Shown: positions 26,936 through 35,453 of the stretch, piece by piece
Position numbering within the stretch: the first letter of the stretch is position 1
Layout of the letters: each line of letters begins with the position of its first letter
Assembly (NCBI GenBank): GCA_919902505.1
Contig: CAKKRE010000042.1
Coordinates: forward strand, 1-41,336
Source: Nitrospiraceae bacterium
GTDB lineage: Bacteria > Nitrospirota > Nitrospiria > Nitrospirales > Nitrospiraceae
Length of the DNA: 41,336 nt
Direction: 5' to 3'
Position numbers and translations under genes: made by a program
Notes under the pieces: model-generated
The model's database searches: none
What the model was told of the DNA's origin: nothing
Seen by the model: the letters and a program-made list of their open reading frames with translations, nothing else

Positions 26936-27379
26936 CTACCGGACTTCCAGCAGTTCCACGTCGAAGACAAGGGTCGCATTAGCTGGGATCACGCCGCCGG
27001 CCCCGCGTGCTCCGTATCCAAGTTGCGAGGGAATGGTCAGCTTCCGTTTTCCGCCGACTTTCATTCCCGCGACGCCTTCATCCCATCCCTTGATGACCCT
27101 GCCGGCACCGAGTGGAAAGGCGAACGGCTCGCTGCGGTCGACGGAGCTATCGAACTTTTTTCCGTTGGTCAGCCAGCCGGTATAGTGGACGGTCACCAGG
27201 TTTCCCGCGGCGGCCTCACGGCCTGTGCCTACCACGAGGTCTGCGTATGTAAGGCCGGAACCGGTCGTAATGTCAGGCGTTGAGGCGGTTTGTTCACTCT
27301 GTGCCATGATTGGTCTCCCTATGGTCAGAAATAAGAATCCCACGATACCGCAAGTCGTCAGCCAGAAGCGAGTGTTCAT
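26936..27379 (-). CDS. FKBP-type peptidyl-prolyl isomerase, exported
   Basis: The enzyme isomerises X-Pro bonds in secreted proteins. The 147-residue product has a signal peptide (hydrophobic about 7-22, cut after IMA) and then one FKBP domain with the ordered motifs VTVHYTGWL, GKKFDSS, FPLGAGRVIKGWDEGV, MKVGGKRKL and IPSQLGYG, ending FDVELLEV. These include the aromatic residues of the active pocket (Tyr, Phe, Trp). ATG 27379 is chosen because it starts the signal peptide; an in-frame start at 27442 would add about 21 basic residues. Confidence 0.93.
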   Translation of the reverse strand: MNTRFWLTTCGIVGFLFLTIGRPIMAQSEQTASTPDITTGSGLTYADLVVGTGREAAAGNLVTVHYTGWLTNGKKFDSSVDRSEPFAFPLGAGRVIKGWDEGVAGMKVGGKRKLTIPSQLGYGARGAGGVIPANATLVFDVELLEVR

Positions 27380-27438
27380 AGAGGTGTCCTTGTCCAGTCT
27401 GCAGGTCCGGTGGCGTGACCTGCATGCGCTGACGGTAG

Positions 27439-28722
27439 TCAATGATTCGAGCCTTGTGTGTCTGATCGGTCCGGTTCAGAAAAGATAGCGATGCTCGCCG
27501 TATAACCGTGGAGAAAATTACGTCCGCCGACCGGTCCCAACTCGCCCTGCGCAAAAAATCCTGCAAGAGGAATGGCACCCAGTTGCTCCCCCAGGACAGA
27601 GGCGTCGTGGTTGGGAACTCCGAAGAGCCCTTTCCCGCGTCCGCAACAACTGAACAGCAGCGCCCCCAGTGGCCGTTGTGATTCCTGGAGACGGGAAGCG
27701 GCGAGGAGCGCGTGGAGATCCTCGTCTGCGGACTGTGCGTCCCGGACTTGGAATTGAACGGTTTGTCCTTCCTGGATAACGTCACCGACGACGATGGCCC
27801 CCGTCTGCTGGTCTGCTCCAAGTAGATTGCGGATCAGAAAATCCCCGCGGGTAAATTGCGCGCGTTGCTCATCCATGGCGATGCCGATGTGGAGGGCCCG
27901 TTGGGCCTGCGCGCGTTCATCCATGGAGAGTTGTCCGAAGACGGTCTGCAAACAATGCAAGGCCGGGATTCCGCCGAGTTCTTGAATGACGTTATGCTCC
28001 GCCTTTGTGACGATGAACCGGTCTCCGATCGGACGACAGCCTTGCGAAATAACAGTGCGAACCGAGATGTTCCCGGAGAGCGCGACACCGACCAGGCCGT
28101 CACTGTATACCTCGTCATCCAGAAAAAGGCGATTCTCGGCAAGGTCCTGCCCACCGCCTGCCAGCCCGCCGAGTGCACGAGCGTGCGGGTAACGCTCCTC
28201 AATGACACCCAGCACGTCTTGCAGTGGGGTGGAGAAGGGATCTGCGAAGAGGAGCATGATGGGGGCCGACTTGCCTCCATAGTCCAGTTCAGGCCAGTCA
28301 TGCAGTGAAAACTGATCGTGGACGCTTGAGAATGACAAGCGCAAAGGATGCGCGATGACCCCGGGCAAGTGGGCCGCCCAGAGGGTGGCGGCCGGTCCCG
28401 TTTCGACTTCTCGTCCGGTGGCAATGACTCCCTCTCCTGTACAGCCGACCAAGGTATCGGGGCCGAGTGCCGTGCGGAGTGCGTGCGAGAGCGTATCGGC
28501 CTGATCGGCATGTTGGGCGGAGATGAACAGGAAGGCGACGTCGATGCGTGAGGAGCCCAATTGCAGGCGAATGGCTCGGATCAATTCATCCGCCGCAGCC
28601 TGCGCGTCAGCCTGACGGGTGAGGGCGGAGGCGAACCGCAGTGTTGATGGAGGTGTGAGAATCACGGGTCTGTCTTTGCCAATAGGATCAGGGCCGTGAG
28701 CTGTCCGGTGCGGTTTAGACAC
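27439..28722 (-). CDS. FIST (N and C) domain protein
   Basis: FIST domains are predicted small-ligand sensors, often amino-acid binding, found in signalling proteins. The 427-residue protein shows a FIST_N region (about 50-240: VAFLFISAQHADQ, LVGCTGEGVIATGREVE, GGLAGGGQD) and a FIST_C region (about 250-410: GALLFSCCGRGKGLFG, PLAGFFAQGELGPVGGRNFL, HGYTASIAIF). No output domain is attached, so it may work with another protein or as a stand-alone sensor. GTG 28722 overlaps the end of the upstream small gene. The downstream gene is the FKBP isomerase, 59 bases away. Confidence 0.88.
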   Translation of the reverse strand: MSKPHRTAHGPDPIGKDRPVILTPPSTLRFASALTRQADAQAAADELIRAIRLQLGSSRIDVAFLFISAQHADQADTLSHALRTALGPDTLVGCTGEGVIATGREVETGPAATLWAAHLPGVIAHPLRLSFSSVHDQFSLHDWPELDYGGKSAPIMLLFADPFSTPLQDVLGVIEERYPHARALGGLAGGGQDLAENRLFLDDEVYSDGLVGVALSGNISVRTVISQGCRPIGDRFIVTKAEHNVIQELGGIPALHCLQTVFGQLSMDERAQAQRALHIGIAMDEQRAQFTRGDFLIRNLLGADQQTGAIVVGDVIQEGQTVQFQVRDAQSADEDLHALLAASRLQESQRPLGALLFSCCGRGKGLFGVPNHDASVLGEQLGAIPLAGFFAQGELGPVGGRNFLHGYTASIAIFSEPDRSDTQGSNH

Positions 28723-28942
28723 CCGGATTCATGCGCTCAGGTCGGTCCGACGCGAGTTTCTTGTAATAGCGCCACATATACGAATGGTAGTCATCGAGCT
28801 GGGCGAGCAAGTAGTGGAGTTCGGTCGGGTCCTGGGTTTCCAGTGCTTGCGTCATCCGTGTTTGCAAAAAATCTGCGAACTTGCCGTTCTTTTCGAGCGC
28901 GGTCAGAAGTGTGAGGCCACCTCCGATAGGATAATCAGCCAT
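28715..28942 (-). CDS. small hypothetical protein
   Basis: No family recognised. The 75-residue product starts at ATG 28942, four bases after a GGAGGG ribosome site; an earlier in-frame start at 29002 is less well supported. It is mostly helical with aromatic residues near the end (DDYHSYMWRYYKKL). Its 3' end overlaps the FIST gene GTG start by eight bases, so the two are likely coupled and may act together. Confidence 0.65.
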   Translation of the reverse strand: MADYPIGGGLTLLTALEKNGKFADFLQTRMTQALETQDPTELHYLLAQLDDYHSYMWRYYKKLASDRPERMNPGV

Positions 28943-29037
28943 AGCCCTCCGGATGACGTACTGATAAGCCAGGAGAATAGCCGTGGGGCCTTGCAAAAGC
29001 AAGGTATCGAAGGCTCAGCCGGGGAGATGGCGGGCTG

Positions 29038-30303
29038 TTAGGGCCCGGGCGTGGCACCGGGGGATAGGAGCTCACGCAGACGAGGGATGGAGATGGCTTC
29101 GGCCCGAAACCCGTCGCGCCCGGTGACGGTGGTGGCTCCGGTGAGCGCGTTCAGAATCGCTTCTTCTGTGGCCTCAACCGTGGCGGTGATCACCGGATTG
29201 AGGTGGGTGTCGGCTAGGTGTGTGAGTGAAAAGGTGGGGTCGGACGGGTAATGGGGGATGACGTTGCCGGTGGAGAAGGCCAGCATGAAATCCCCGCTCC
29301 CGTGGCGGGCGGTTGAGCCGGTGCGGGCGAGTCCTAGTGCGGCTCGTTTTCCGAGGCGGGTGAGTTGCCGACTATCCAACGGCGCATCGGTGGCAATGAC
29401 GACAATGATCGACCCTTCGGCGTTGCCGCTGGTTCCTTCGCGGGAGGCGTGAAGGGAGCTCGAATTCTGATCCGGTGACAGGCTGGATTGGGTTGGAGCG
29501 GCACCGTACCGTTGCCCGACCGGTACCCCGCCTATGCTGAGCTCTGGTCTGCGGCCATGGTTGGCGTTCACCAACACCCCGATCGTAAATCCGCCATCAG
29601 CCTCAGGGAGCCTCCGCGAGGCCGTGCCGATGCCGCCTTTGAATCCATAGGAGATCATGCCGGTTCCGGCTCCCACGCTGCCTTCCGCCACAGGGCCTGA
29701 GGAGGCTTCATCCAAGGCCCGCATGACATCGGTTTCCGAGACGTGACGCCCTTGAATGTCATTCAAGCGTCCATCGTCACATTCCGCCACGACGGGGGTC
29801 AGGGTGTCGTCGGTAATGCCGATGCCGGGATATTGCTTGAGCATCCAGCTGATCACGCCATTGGCCACCCGGGGCACGTTGAGGGTGTTGGTCAGCGCGA
29901 TGGGGTATTCGAGAAAGCCCGATTCTGCGACCCAGGAGAGCCCCGTCATTTCTCCGGTGCCGTTCAGGACAAAGGCTCCGGCCGGGACTTTCTTGTGCCA
30001 CACATCATCCCGTGGCACGATCACCGTGACGCCGGTTCTAACCGGTCCCTGTCCGGGCTGCAGGGGGCCGTCCCCTTGCATCAGCGTCACCTGGCCGACC
30101 TTGACCCCCGGCACATCGGTGATGGCATTCAAGGGACCGGGATGAAATTGTCCGGGGTGCAGCCCCAATGCGCGCGCGCGGACTCGGCCCTGGTCCACCG
30201 AATCGGGCGATCCATCCAGGCACCAGGCCGGAGACGCACAGGCGGTCAAAAAGATCACGGCGCAAGCCCGGACCGCATTGAAAGTCGTTCTTGACGGGTT
30301 CAT
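29038..30303 (-). CDS. P1/S58-family aminopeptidase (DmpA-like)
   Basis: DmpA-type peptidases are N-terminal nucleophile hydrolases that mature by self-cleavage. The 421-residue protein has a signal peptide (hydrophobic about 11-26) and the autocleavage site Gly208-Ser209 in AEGSVGAGTGM, preceded by NDIQGRHV and followed by KGGIGTASR. The segment ITDVPGVKVG at about 61-70 is also typical. A linker rich in Ser and Gln (about 265-295) sits in the second half. AGGAG is found nine bases before the ATG. As it carries an export signal it probably acts in the periplasm on peptides or D-amino-acid amides; substrate is unknown. Confidence 0.9.
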   Translation of the reverse strand: MNPSRTTFNAVRACAVIFLTACASPAWCLDGSPDSVDQGRVRARALGLHPGQFHPGPLNAITDVPGVKVGQVTLMQGDGPLQPGQGPVRTGVTVIVPRDDVWHKKVPAGAFVLNGTGEMTGLSWVAESGFLEYPIALTNTLNVPRVANGVISWMLKQYPGIGITDDTLTPVVAECDDGRLNDIQGRHVSETDVMRALDEASSGPVAEGSVGAGTGMISYGFKGGIGTASRRLPEADGGFTIGVLVNANHGRRPELSIGGVPVGQRYGAAPTQSSLSPDQNSSSLHASREGTSGNAEGSIIVVIATDAPLDSRQLTRLGKRAALGLARTGSTARHGSGDFMLAFSTGNVIPHYPSDPTFSLTHLADTHLNPVITATVEATEEAILNALTGATTVTGRDGFRAEAISIPRLRELLSPGATPGP

Positions 30304-30351
30304 GACTGCCGATCTCCTTCGTGAGTAGGTGTGCCCGAGCAGCGGGGCTAG

Positions 30352-30474
30352 CAGGATGCGGAAAAAGTCCGCCAGCGGCGTTCTCGCCTGGCGCCGAGGC
30401 TCACCGTACGGCCCGAGTACGATTCGCCTCGTCGCTTGCTGCGGCCTTGCTGGACGGCCTTTTTGCGCATCCTG
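30352..30474. repeat. hairpin-ended intergenic repeat (MITE-like)
   Basis: A 123-bp unit in the gap between the P1 peptidase and the beta-CASP gene is bounded by inverted ends: CAGGATGCGGAAAAAG at the left and CTTTTTGCGCATCCTG at the right are near-complements. Internal GGCG/CGCC stretches allow further folding. From memory, similar units recur in Nitrospira intergenic regions. Only one copy is present in this window and no transposase is encoded. It could also serve as a strong transcription barrier between the two genes. Confidence 0.6.
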
Positions 30475-30551
30475 TCTCCTATTGCAATGGTGACACCCTA
30501 CAGACGCTGATCGCAGGGTATGGCACCAGCATTGAGTTTTTCCGCGGCCTG

Positions 30552-31949
30552 CTAGATCTCGTACATGCTGTCTTTGGCCGGGACCACGACAGCCATGTTG
30601 GGATGTTCAGTCTGAATGGCGGCGCCCAGCGACAAGGCTTGTTTTTCTTCTCCATGGACCACGAACACTTGCTGAGGGGCGGGAGAGATCGCCCGCACGT
30701 ACGCAAGCAGATCGTTCCGGTCCGCATGGGCCGACAATCCGTTAAAGACGACCACTTGAGCACGCCGCGGCGTCGGGATCCCGAAGATCGGCACGACATC
30801 CCATCCTTCAACCAGTCTGCGCCCCAGCGTATGCTCGGCCTGAAACCCCACGATGGCGATGATGTTGGCTTCGTCCTGGATGCCATGTTTGAGATGGTGT
30901 ACGACGCGCCCTCCTTCGCACATGCCGGAAGAGGCGATGATCACGCAGGGGCCTTTCATCTCATTCAGTCGTTTGCTTTCTTCCGGTGAGGAAACATAAC
31001 GAATATATCGGGCCGCAAAGGGATCCCCTTCCGATGTGAACGTGCGGAACGTTTCCTCGTCGTAGCACTCGGGGTGTTTTCGGAAGACGTCAGTCACTTT
31101 CGAGGCCAGCGGCGAATCGATATAAATCGGGAGCGGGTCGATTCGCCCCTCCGCCACCAATCGTTTGATCCGCATGACCAGGTCTTGCGTGCGCCCGAGT
31201 GCGAACGCGGGCACGATGATCTTGCTCTTATGTTCCTTGGCATGGGCGACCAGTTGCTGAGCTTTTTGGGTCAGTGCCTCCCCGGCTTCTTCGTGCAGGC
31301 GGTCGCCGTAGGTCGATTCGATGATCAGCACATCGCAGCTTGGCGGTGGAGTCGGATCGCGGAGGATCGGCATCTGGGACCGTCCCAAGTCGCCTGAGAA
31401 GAGCACGGTCGTACTGTTGCCGCGCGCGGAATATTTGAGGCGAATGGCGGCGGATCCCAGAATGTGACCGACGTCGTGAAAGGAGGCGGTGACGCGAGGG
31501 GTGACCTTGATCGTGTCTCCGTATCGCGCGCCCACGAAGCGACGGATGATGGCGCGGGCATCGCGGCTCTCATAGAAGGGTTGCAGGCAGCGCTTGCCCC
31601 GACGGTTTTCTTTCTTGTTCAGATAGGCGCAATCGTTCTCCTGCAGGCGGGCCGAGTCCTCCAGCATCACCGCGGCCAGATCGACGGTCGCGCGGGTCAT
31701 GTGCACATTCCCGCGGAACTGATGTTTGCCCAGCACGGGAAGAGCCCCGGAATGGTCGATATGGGCATGGGACAACAACACGGCTTGGATCGAGCGCGGG
31801 TCGAATCCCAGAAGCCGGTTTTGACGATCCGCTTCCTGGCGCTGCCCCTGAAAGAGGCCGCAATCCAGGAGAATTCTATTGCCGGGCATTTCGAGCAGAT
31901 GGCGGCTTCCCGTCACGGATCGCGCGGCTCCGTGGAATGAGAGTTTCAT
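30552..31949 (-). CDS. beta-CASP metallo-beta-lactamase-fold RNase-like protein
   Basis: The 465-residue protein has the metal-binding motif SHAHIDHSG at about residues 59-67 and further motifs of the MBL fold (SFHDVGHILGSAAI, LFSGDLG), then the beta-CASP cap domain (about 205-330) and a C-terminal RNA-specificity region with GLSAHADRNDLL and VHGEEKQ. This is the YSH1/CPSF-like RNA-processing exonuclease group, which cleaves RNA with zinc. It begins with an ATGA overlap to the LOG-family gene, so the two are translationally coupled. Substrate RNAs are not known. Confidence 0.92.
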   Translation of the reverse strand: MKLSFHGAARSVTGSRHLLEMPGNRILLDCGLFQGQRQEADRQNRLLGFDPRSIQAVLLSHAHIDHSGALPVLGKHQFRGNVHMTRATVDLAAVMLEDSARLQENDCAYLNKKENRRGKRCLQPFYESRDARAIIRRFVGARYGDTIKVTPRVTASFHDVGHILGSAAIRLKYSARGNSTTVLFSGDLGRSQMPILRDPTPPPSCDVLIIESTYGDRLHEEAGEALTQKAQQLVAHAKEHKSKIIVPAFALGRTQDLVMRIKRLVAEGRIDPLPIYIDSPLASKVTDVFRKHPECYDEETFRTFTSEGDPFAARYIRYVSSPEESKRLNEMKGPCVIIASSGMCEGGRVVHHLKHGIQDEANIIAIVGFQAEHTLGRRLVEGWDVVPIFGIPTPRRAQVVVFNGLSAHADRNDLLAYVRAISPAPQQVFVVHGEEKQALSLGAAIQTEHPNMAVVVPAKDSMYEI

Positions 31950-32812
31950 CGGGCGGACGGGCCTCCATGGTTTCGGCTGATGAGATCCCAGGCCTGCTGA
32001 GCCGTTTCTGCAAAGTGGAAGAGCGAGAGGTCCTCGGGGCCCACCAGGCCTTCTTCAATCAACAGCGGCCAATTGATGAGGTGCTCCCAAAAGGCCTGCC
32101 CCATCAGGATGATCGTGATGTTGCGCGTTTTGCCGGTCTGGAGAAGGGTCAGTGTCTCAAAGAGTTCGTCGAGTGTACCGAACCCGCCGGGGAACACGAC
32201 CAGCGCCCGGGCTCGGAGGAGAAAATGCATCTTGCGCAGCGCGAAATACCGAAATTGAAAACAGAGGTCCGGGGTGATGTAAGGATTAGGTCGCTGTTCG
32301 TGAGGGAGCGTGATGTTGAGCCCCATCGACTTGGCGCCTGCGTCTGCGGCTCCACGATTGGCCGCTTCCATAATGCCCGGGCCTCCACCCGTGACGATGA
32401 CGTAGTCGCATTGCCCGTCGATCTGGCAGGTTGAGGACACAAGCCGGCCGAATTCCCGGGCGACATCATAGTATCGCGAGAGGGCCAGCCGGCGTTCGGC
32501 TACGGCGACACGTTGCTGACAGGTTCGATCGTCGGGGGCGGCCTGCCATGCTGCCGAGGCTTGTTCCAGGGCTTGGCGTGCGCGCGATGGCTCCAGCAGC
32601 CGTGCGCTCCCGAAGACCACGATCGTCGAGCGGATACCTTGCTCTGTCTGGATCAATTCCGGCTTGAGCAACTCCAGCCCGAGGCGCAGGGGGCGCAGTT
32701 CGTCGCGTTGGAGAAAGTCGATGTCGTGATCAGCCGGGATATAGGAGGATGATGTGCCGGGGGCCTGTTGGCTCGATGACTCGTCGGAAGAACCTGCACC
32801 CATGAGCGGCAT
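31946..32812 (-). CDS. LOG-family (TIGR00730) Rossmann-fold protein
   Basis: LOG proteins release cytokinin-type bases from nucleotide 5'-monophosphates; many bacterial members have pyrimidine- or purine-nucleotide nucleosidase-like activity. The 288-residue product shows TGGGPGIMEAANRGA, FRYFALRKM and the signature PGGFGTLDELFE. An N-terminal extension rich in Ser, Gln and Asp (about 1-45) precedes the core. ATG 32812 is chosen; an ATG three codons downstream is equally possible, and a longer reading to 32962 overlaps the next gene. Coupling to the beta-CASP gene hints at a shared role in RNA or nucleotide turnover (inference). Confidence 0.88.
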   Translation of the reverse strand: MPLMGAGSSDESSSQQAPGTSSSYIPADHDIDFLQRDELRPLRLGLELLKPELIQTEQGIRSTIVVFGSARLLEPSRARQALEQASAAWQAAPDDRTCQQRVAVAERRLALSRYYDVAREFGRLVSSTCQIDGQCDYVIVTGGGPGIMEAANRGAADAGAKSMGLNITLPHEQRPNPYITPDLCFQFRYFALRKMHFLLRARALVVFPGGFGTLDELFETLTLLQTGKTRNITIILMGQAFWEHLINWPLLIEEGLVGPEDLSLFHFAETAQQAWDLISRNHGGPSAR

Positions 32813-32870
32813 TATAACGAGATGTGCCGGGGGCGGCAATTCACCGATGCGAGGCCGATGTGCAGAGGGT

Positions 32871-33293
32871 TCAGAACGGATAGGGTGTGAACGGCGGTGC
32901 CGGGCGGTGACGCACGAAGGCATGGTGGGTGACGACCCAGTTGTTGTCGCAGAGCAGATCAAAGGCGTCTGTCCCCAGGCCTGAGCGCGAGAAGACGAGG
33001 TCGGGATCCACCGGCGACCAAGGCTTCAGCAGCCATCCGAAATTCACCCGCGAATATTTGGCGTCGAGGAACCGGTAGGTCACGAGGGTTCCGGCTTCCG
33101 CATCGGTCATGGAGTCTGGGGCCCCTAGCGTGTCGATGACATCCGCCAATGTGGTGCGGCCTTCCGTAATGAAGGCCACCGATTGAGGCGTTAAGGGGGT
33201 GTTGATCGTGAGGCGAACCACGTTGCAGCCGGACAAAGCCAGGGCAATGACTGCGGAGAACAGCAGCGTGACAGCGCGGTTCCGGCCTGCCAT
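32871..33293 (-). CDS. BamE/SmpA-like lipoprotein
   Basis: The 140-residue product has a lipoprotein signal: hydrophobic region LLFSAVIALALSGC with the lipid-attachment Cys at 23. The mature part contains ITEGRTTLADVIDTLGAPDS, which matches the pattern of the small alpha-beta BamE/SmpA-type domain (turn then G-x-P). It ends with a proline- and aromatic-rich tail. It follows a similar lipoprotein gene after four bases, so the two are probably an ancient tandem pair. Location is likely the outer-membrane inner leaflet. Confidence 0.75.
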   Translation of the reverse strand: MAGRNRAVTLLFSAVIALALSGCNVVRLTINTPLTPQSVAFITEGRTTLADVIDTLGAPDSMTDAEAGTLVTYRFLDAKYSRVNFGWLLKPWSPVDPDLVFSRSGLGTDAFDLLCDNNWVVTHHAFVRHRPAPPFTPYPF

Positions 33294-33297
33294 GACC

Positions 33298-33678
33298 TTA
33301 GTCTCCGAATGGCCAGAATCGGAACTCCAGCCCTTCTGTTCGTTTTGACGCGATCACTTCCTCGACCGTTCCTTCGCGGTTGATGATCACGAAAAGATCA
33401 TCGCTCTTGACCGAGACGCGCGAAAAATTGAGCACGATCAACAGCAGGCTACCGACCTTGGCATCGTACCGGTAGTATTGAAAGAGATCGCGTCCGTTCA
33501 GTTGAAGGAGTCGGTCCGGAGCGCCGAGTAGAGCCAGGACTTCCGACCTGGTGGTCACGCCCTTCTTGATCGAGTTGACGGTGTCGGTCTTGATCTCGTC
33601 GCCGAGGGTGCCCCGGCTGAACGCGCAGGCGTTCAGTGTCAGGAGCATCAGAACCAAAAGCGCACTCACTCGTCGCAT
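33298..33678 (-). CDS. BamE/SmpA-like lipoprotein
   Basis: The 126-residue product starts with a lipobox signal peptide (LLTLNAC, Cys18) and then KKGVTTRSEVLALLGAPDRLLQ (split: KKGVTTRSEVLAL and LGAPDRLLQ), the typical BamE/OmlA-like helix-turn followed by LGxPD. A strong AGGAGG ribosome site precedes ATG 33678. The domain mates with beta-barrel assembly or other envelope machinery in other bacteria; here the partner is unknown. The second copy follows directly downstream. Confidence 0.78.
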   Translation of the reverse strand: MRRVSALLVLMLLTLNACAFSRGTLGDEIKTDTVNSIKKGVTTRSEVLALLGAPDRLLQLNGRDLFQYYRYDAKVGSLLLIVLNFSRVSVKSDDLFVIINREGTVEEVIASKRTEGLEFRFWPFGD

Positions 33679-33713
33679 GCGATCCTCCTTATGCGGACGT
33701 CAATCGGACTGAC

Positions 33714-34232
33714 TTACGATTTTGTGTCGGCACTGTGGGTTTTCGGTAGGACAAAATCGGATTCGTATACCTGATAGCTGGATGGTGAGAGCCCGACTCG
33801 TTCATAGACGCATTTGGCAATGTGATTGTCGCCCTCGACGTACAGCCGGACACCGCACACGCCTGATCGTGATTGAGCCAGCTTGAGAATAGCGCCATGC
33901 ATCGACCGGTAGACGCCTTTGCGTCGCCAGTCAGGGTGCACGAATACGCTCTGGATCCACCAGAATTGGGCGTTTCGCCAATCGCTCCATTCGTAGGTGA
34001 TCAGCAGCTGGCCTACGGTTACTCTATCGGCAGACAGATCTGGCTGCAAGTCTGCCACGTAAAACCGACCTCGTTCAGGCCGTTCGAAAACGGCTCGGGT
34101 TCCCAGGCGAAGGCGTGTGTGATCCAGTGCGCGTTGCTCGGTCTCCATCGCCATGGCGGCGCTGAATGTTGTGAGCGTGTCGAGGTCGTCCAGTGTGGCG
34201 GGCCGTATGGTCAGGCTATTGCCTAGACTCAT
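33714..34232 (-). CDS. GNAT-family N-acetyltransferase
   Basis: The 172-residue protein shows the GNAT layout: N-terminal IRPATLDDLDTL, central beta strand with WIQSVFVHPDWRRKGV (the acetyl-CoA-binding motif A, R-x-x-G/K-x) at about 92-107, and C-terminal GVRLYVEGDNHIAKCVYERVGL, typical of motif B. The substrate is unknown. It overlaps the DUF502 stop codon by ATGA, so the two are translationally coupled. Confidence 0.9.
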   Translation of the reverse strand: MSLGNSLTIRPATLDDLDTLTTFSAAMAMETEQRALDHTRLRLGTRAVFERPERGRFYVADLQPDLSADRVTVGQLLITYEWSDWRNAQFWWIQSVFVHPDWRRKGVYRSMHGAILKLAQSRSGVCGVRLYVEGDNHIAKCVYERVGLSPSSYQVYESDFVLPKTHSADTKS

Positions 34233-34855
34233 GATGGGTTACGTGCCGGAGACGTCAGCCAGCCTGGTAAGGGGCGATATAATCCCGCTGAAAACTCTAA
34301 CTTTAATGCCTCTTCCGGCAACAGGTTGAGCGGATGCAGTTGTGTTTTTGGAATCATGGCCAAGTATCCCGTAAAGGGATGGATGGCGGTCGGGACAAAG
34401 ACCATCACGAGTTCCACCATCGGCGCGATTTGAAGTGCCACCGGCGGAGGGCCCATGACGAAACCCAGCGCCCAGAGCCCGTCGCGTGGAAAGGGGAAGG
34501 CCACCACGGTGCTTTGTCCGAAGCGTGCCCGGTAGTTCAGTAAATCTGTCATGCCCTTGAGTGTCATATAGATGCTGCGAATCAAGGGAATCCGCTCCAG
34601 GACGGCCTCGGTCCAGCGTACAATTCGTTGTCCGATGACCTGGGTCGCAATGGCCCCGAACGTGAGTACCATTCCAATGAGCAGCAGGAGGCCGAGGCCC
34701 GGGGCATAGGGCTGGATCTGCCGGCCGATGAGATTGAGCAAGAGGGAATCCAGTGTTTCAAACAGCGCGGCCAAGATGAGAAATGTCGTCCATGCCGGAA
34801 GGAGCACGAGGAGTCCGGTGAGGAAAATGCGTCCGAGCCGATGCGAAGCAGTCAC
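34229..34855 (-). CDS. DUF502-family membrane protein
   Basis: A 208-residue protein with two N-terminal transmembrane helices (about 10-33 and 50-72) and a soluble C-terminal part containing IPLIRSIYMTLKG, a signature of DUF502 proteins, then VAFPFPRDGLWALGFVMG and VFVPTAIHPFTGYLAMIP. Function in bacteria is unknown. It starts with GTG at 34855. It is the first gene of a probable two-gene unit with the acetyltransferase. Confidence 0.85.
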   Translation of the reverse strand: MTASHRLGRIFLTGLLVLLPAWTTFLILAALFETLDSLLLNLIGRQIQPYAPGLGLLLLIGMVLTFGAIATQVIGQRIVRWTEAVLERIPLIRSIYMTLKGMTDLLNYRARFGQSTVVAFPFPRDGLWALGFVMGPPPVALQIAPMVELVMVFVPTAIHPFTGYLAMIPKTQLHPLNLLPEEALKLEFSAGLYRPLPGWLTSPARNPS

Positions 34856-35033
34856 GTCACGTCCCGATGTTGGCGAGTGAAGGGGAATAGTTCAATGACG
34901 ATATCAGAAAGGGGGGCGATTTGGTATCTTCTTGATCTGTCGATTCATTTGGACTATCTTTCCGGTAACCGTTCAGTCACCCCTATCGGGTGGGATTGTG
35001 AGACATATTGTGAGCGATGCCGCAGGAAAAAAG

Positions 35034-35294
35034 GTGAATCTCGACAAGGATTTGTTAGCCATTCTTTGTTGCCCCGAAACAAAGCAGGCCGTGGCTCTTG
35101 CCGACGAGCCGTTGATTCAAAAGGTGAACAGTGCGATTGAGCGCGGGGCGCTCAAAAATAAAGCCCAAAAGCCGGTTACGGAGAAGCTCGATGGAGGATT
35201 GATCCGATCCGACAACAAGATTCTCTACCCCGTACGAGAAGACATTCCTGTCATGTTGATCGACGAAGGGATCCCTCTCGATCAGGTTTCCTGA
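35034..35294 (+). CDS. Trm112-like small protein
   Basis: The 86-residue product has the Trm112/UPF0434 pattern: an N-terminal LDKDLLAILCCPETKQ and a C-terminal SDNKILYPVREDIPVMLIDEG. The usual zinc pair is reduced: the CPxC of the family appears as CCPETK, and no second cysteine pair is seen, so it probably does not bind zinc. Trm112 proteins activate methyltransferases. GTG 35034 is preferred because AGGA lies seven bases upstream and family members begin at this point; longer in-frame starts exist at 34932 and 35010. Confidence 0.72.
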   Translation: MNLDKDLLAILCCPETKQAVALADEPLIQKVNSAIERGALKNKAQKPVTEKLDGGLIRSDNKILYPVREDIPVMLIDEGIPLDQVS

Positions 35295-35453
35295 TTACCC
35301 TCCCTCGGTCCTCTCTTCCTTAATGCGAGTTTTCCCTTGGCAGGCGTTCGCGCTTCGCCATGGGCATTGATGATCCCGGCCTATAGCCCGGCGTGTCATG
35401 CGTGAGCGCACGTGCCGAAGTGACCGTTTGGCAGTGGATTGCGGCACGAATGG

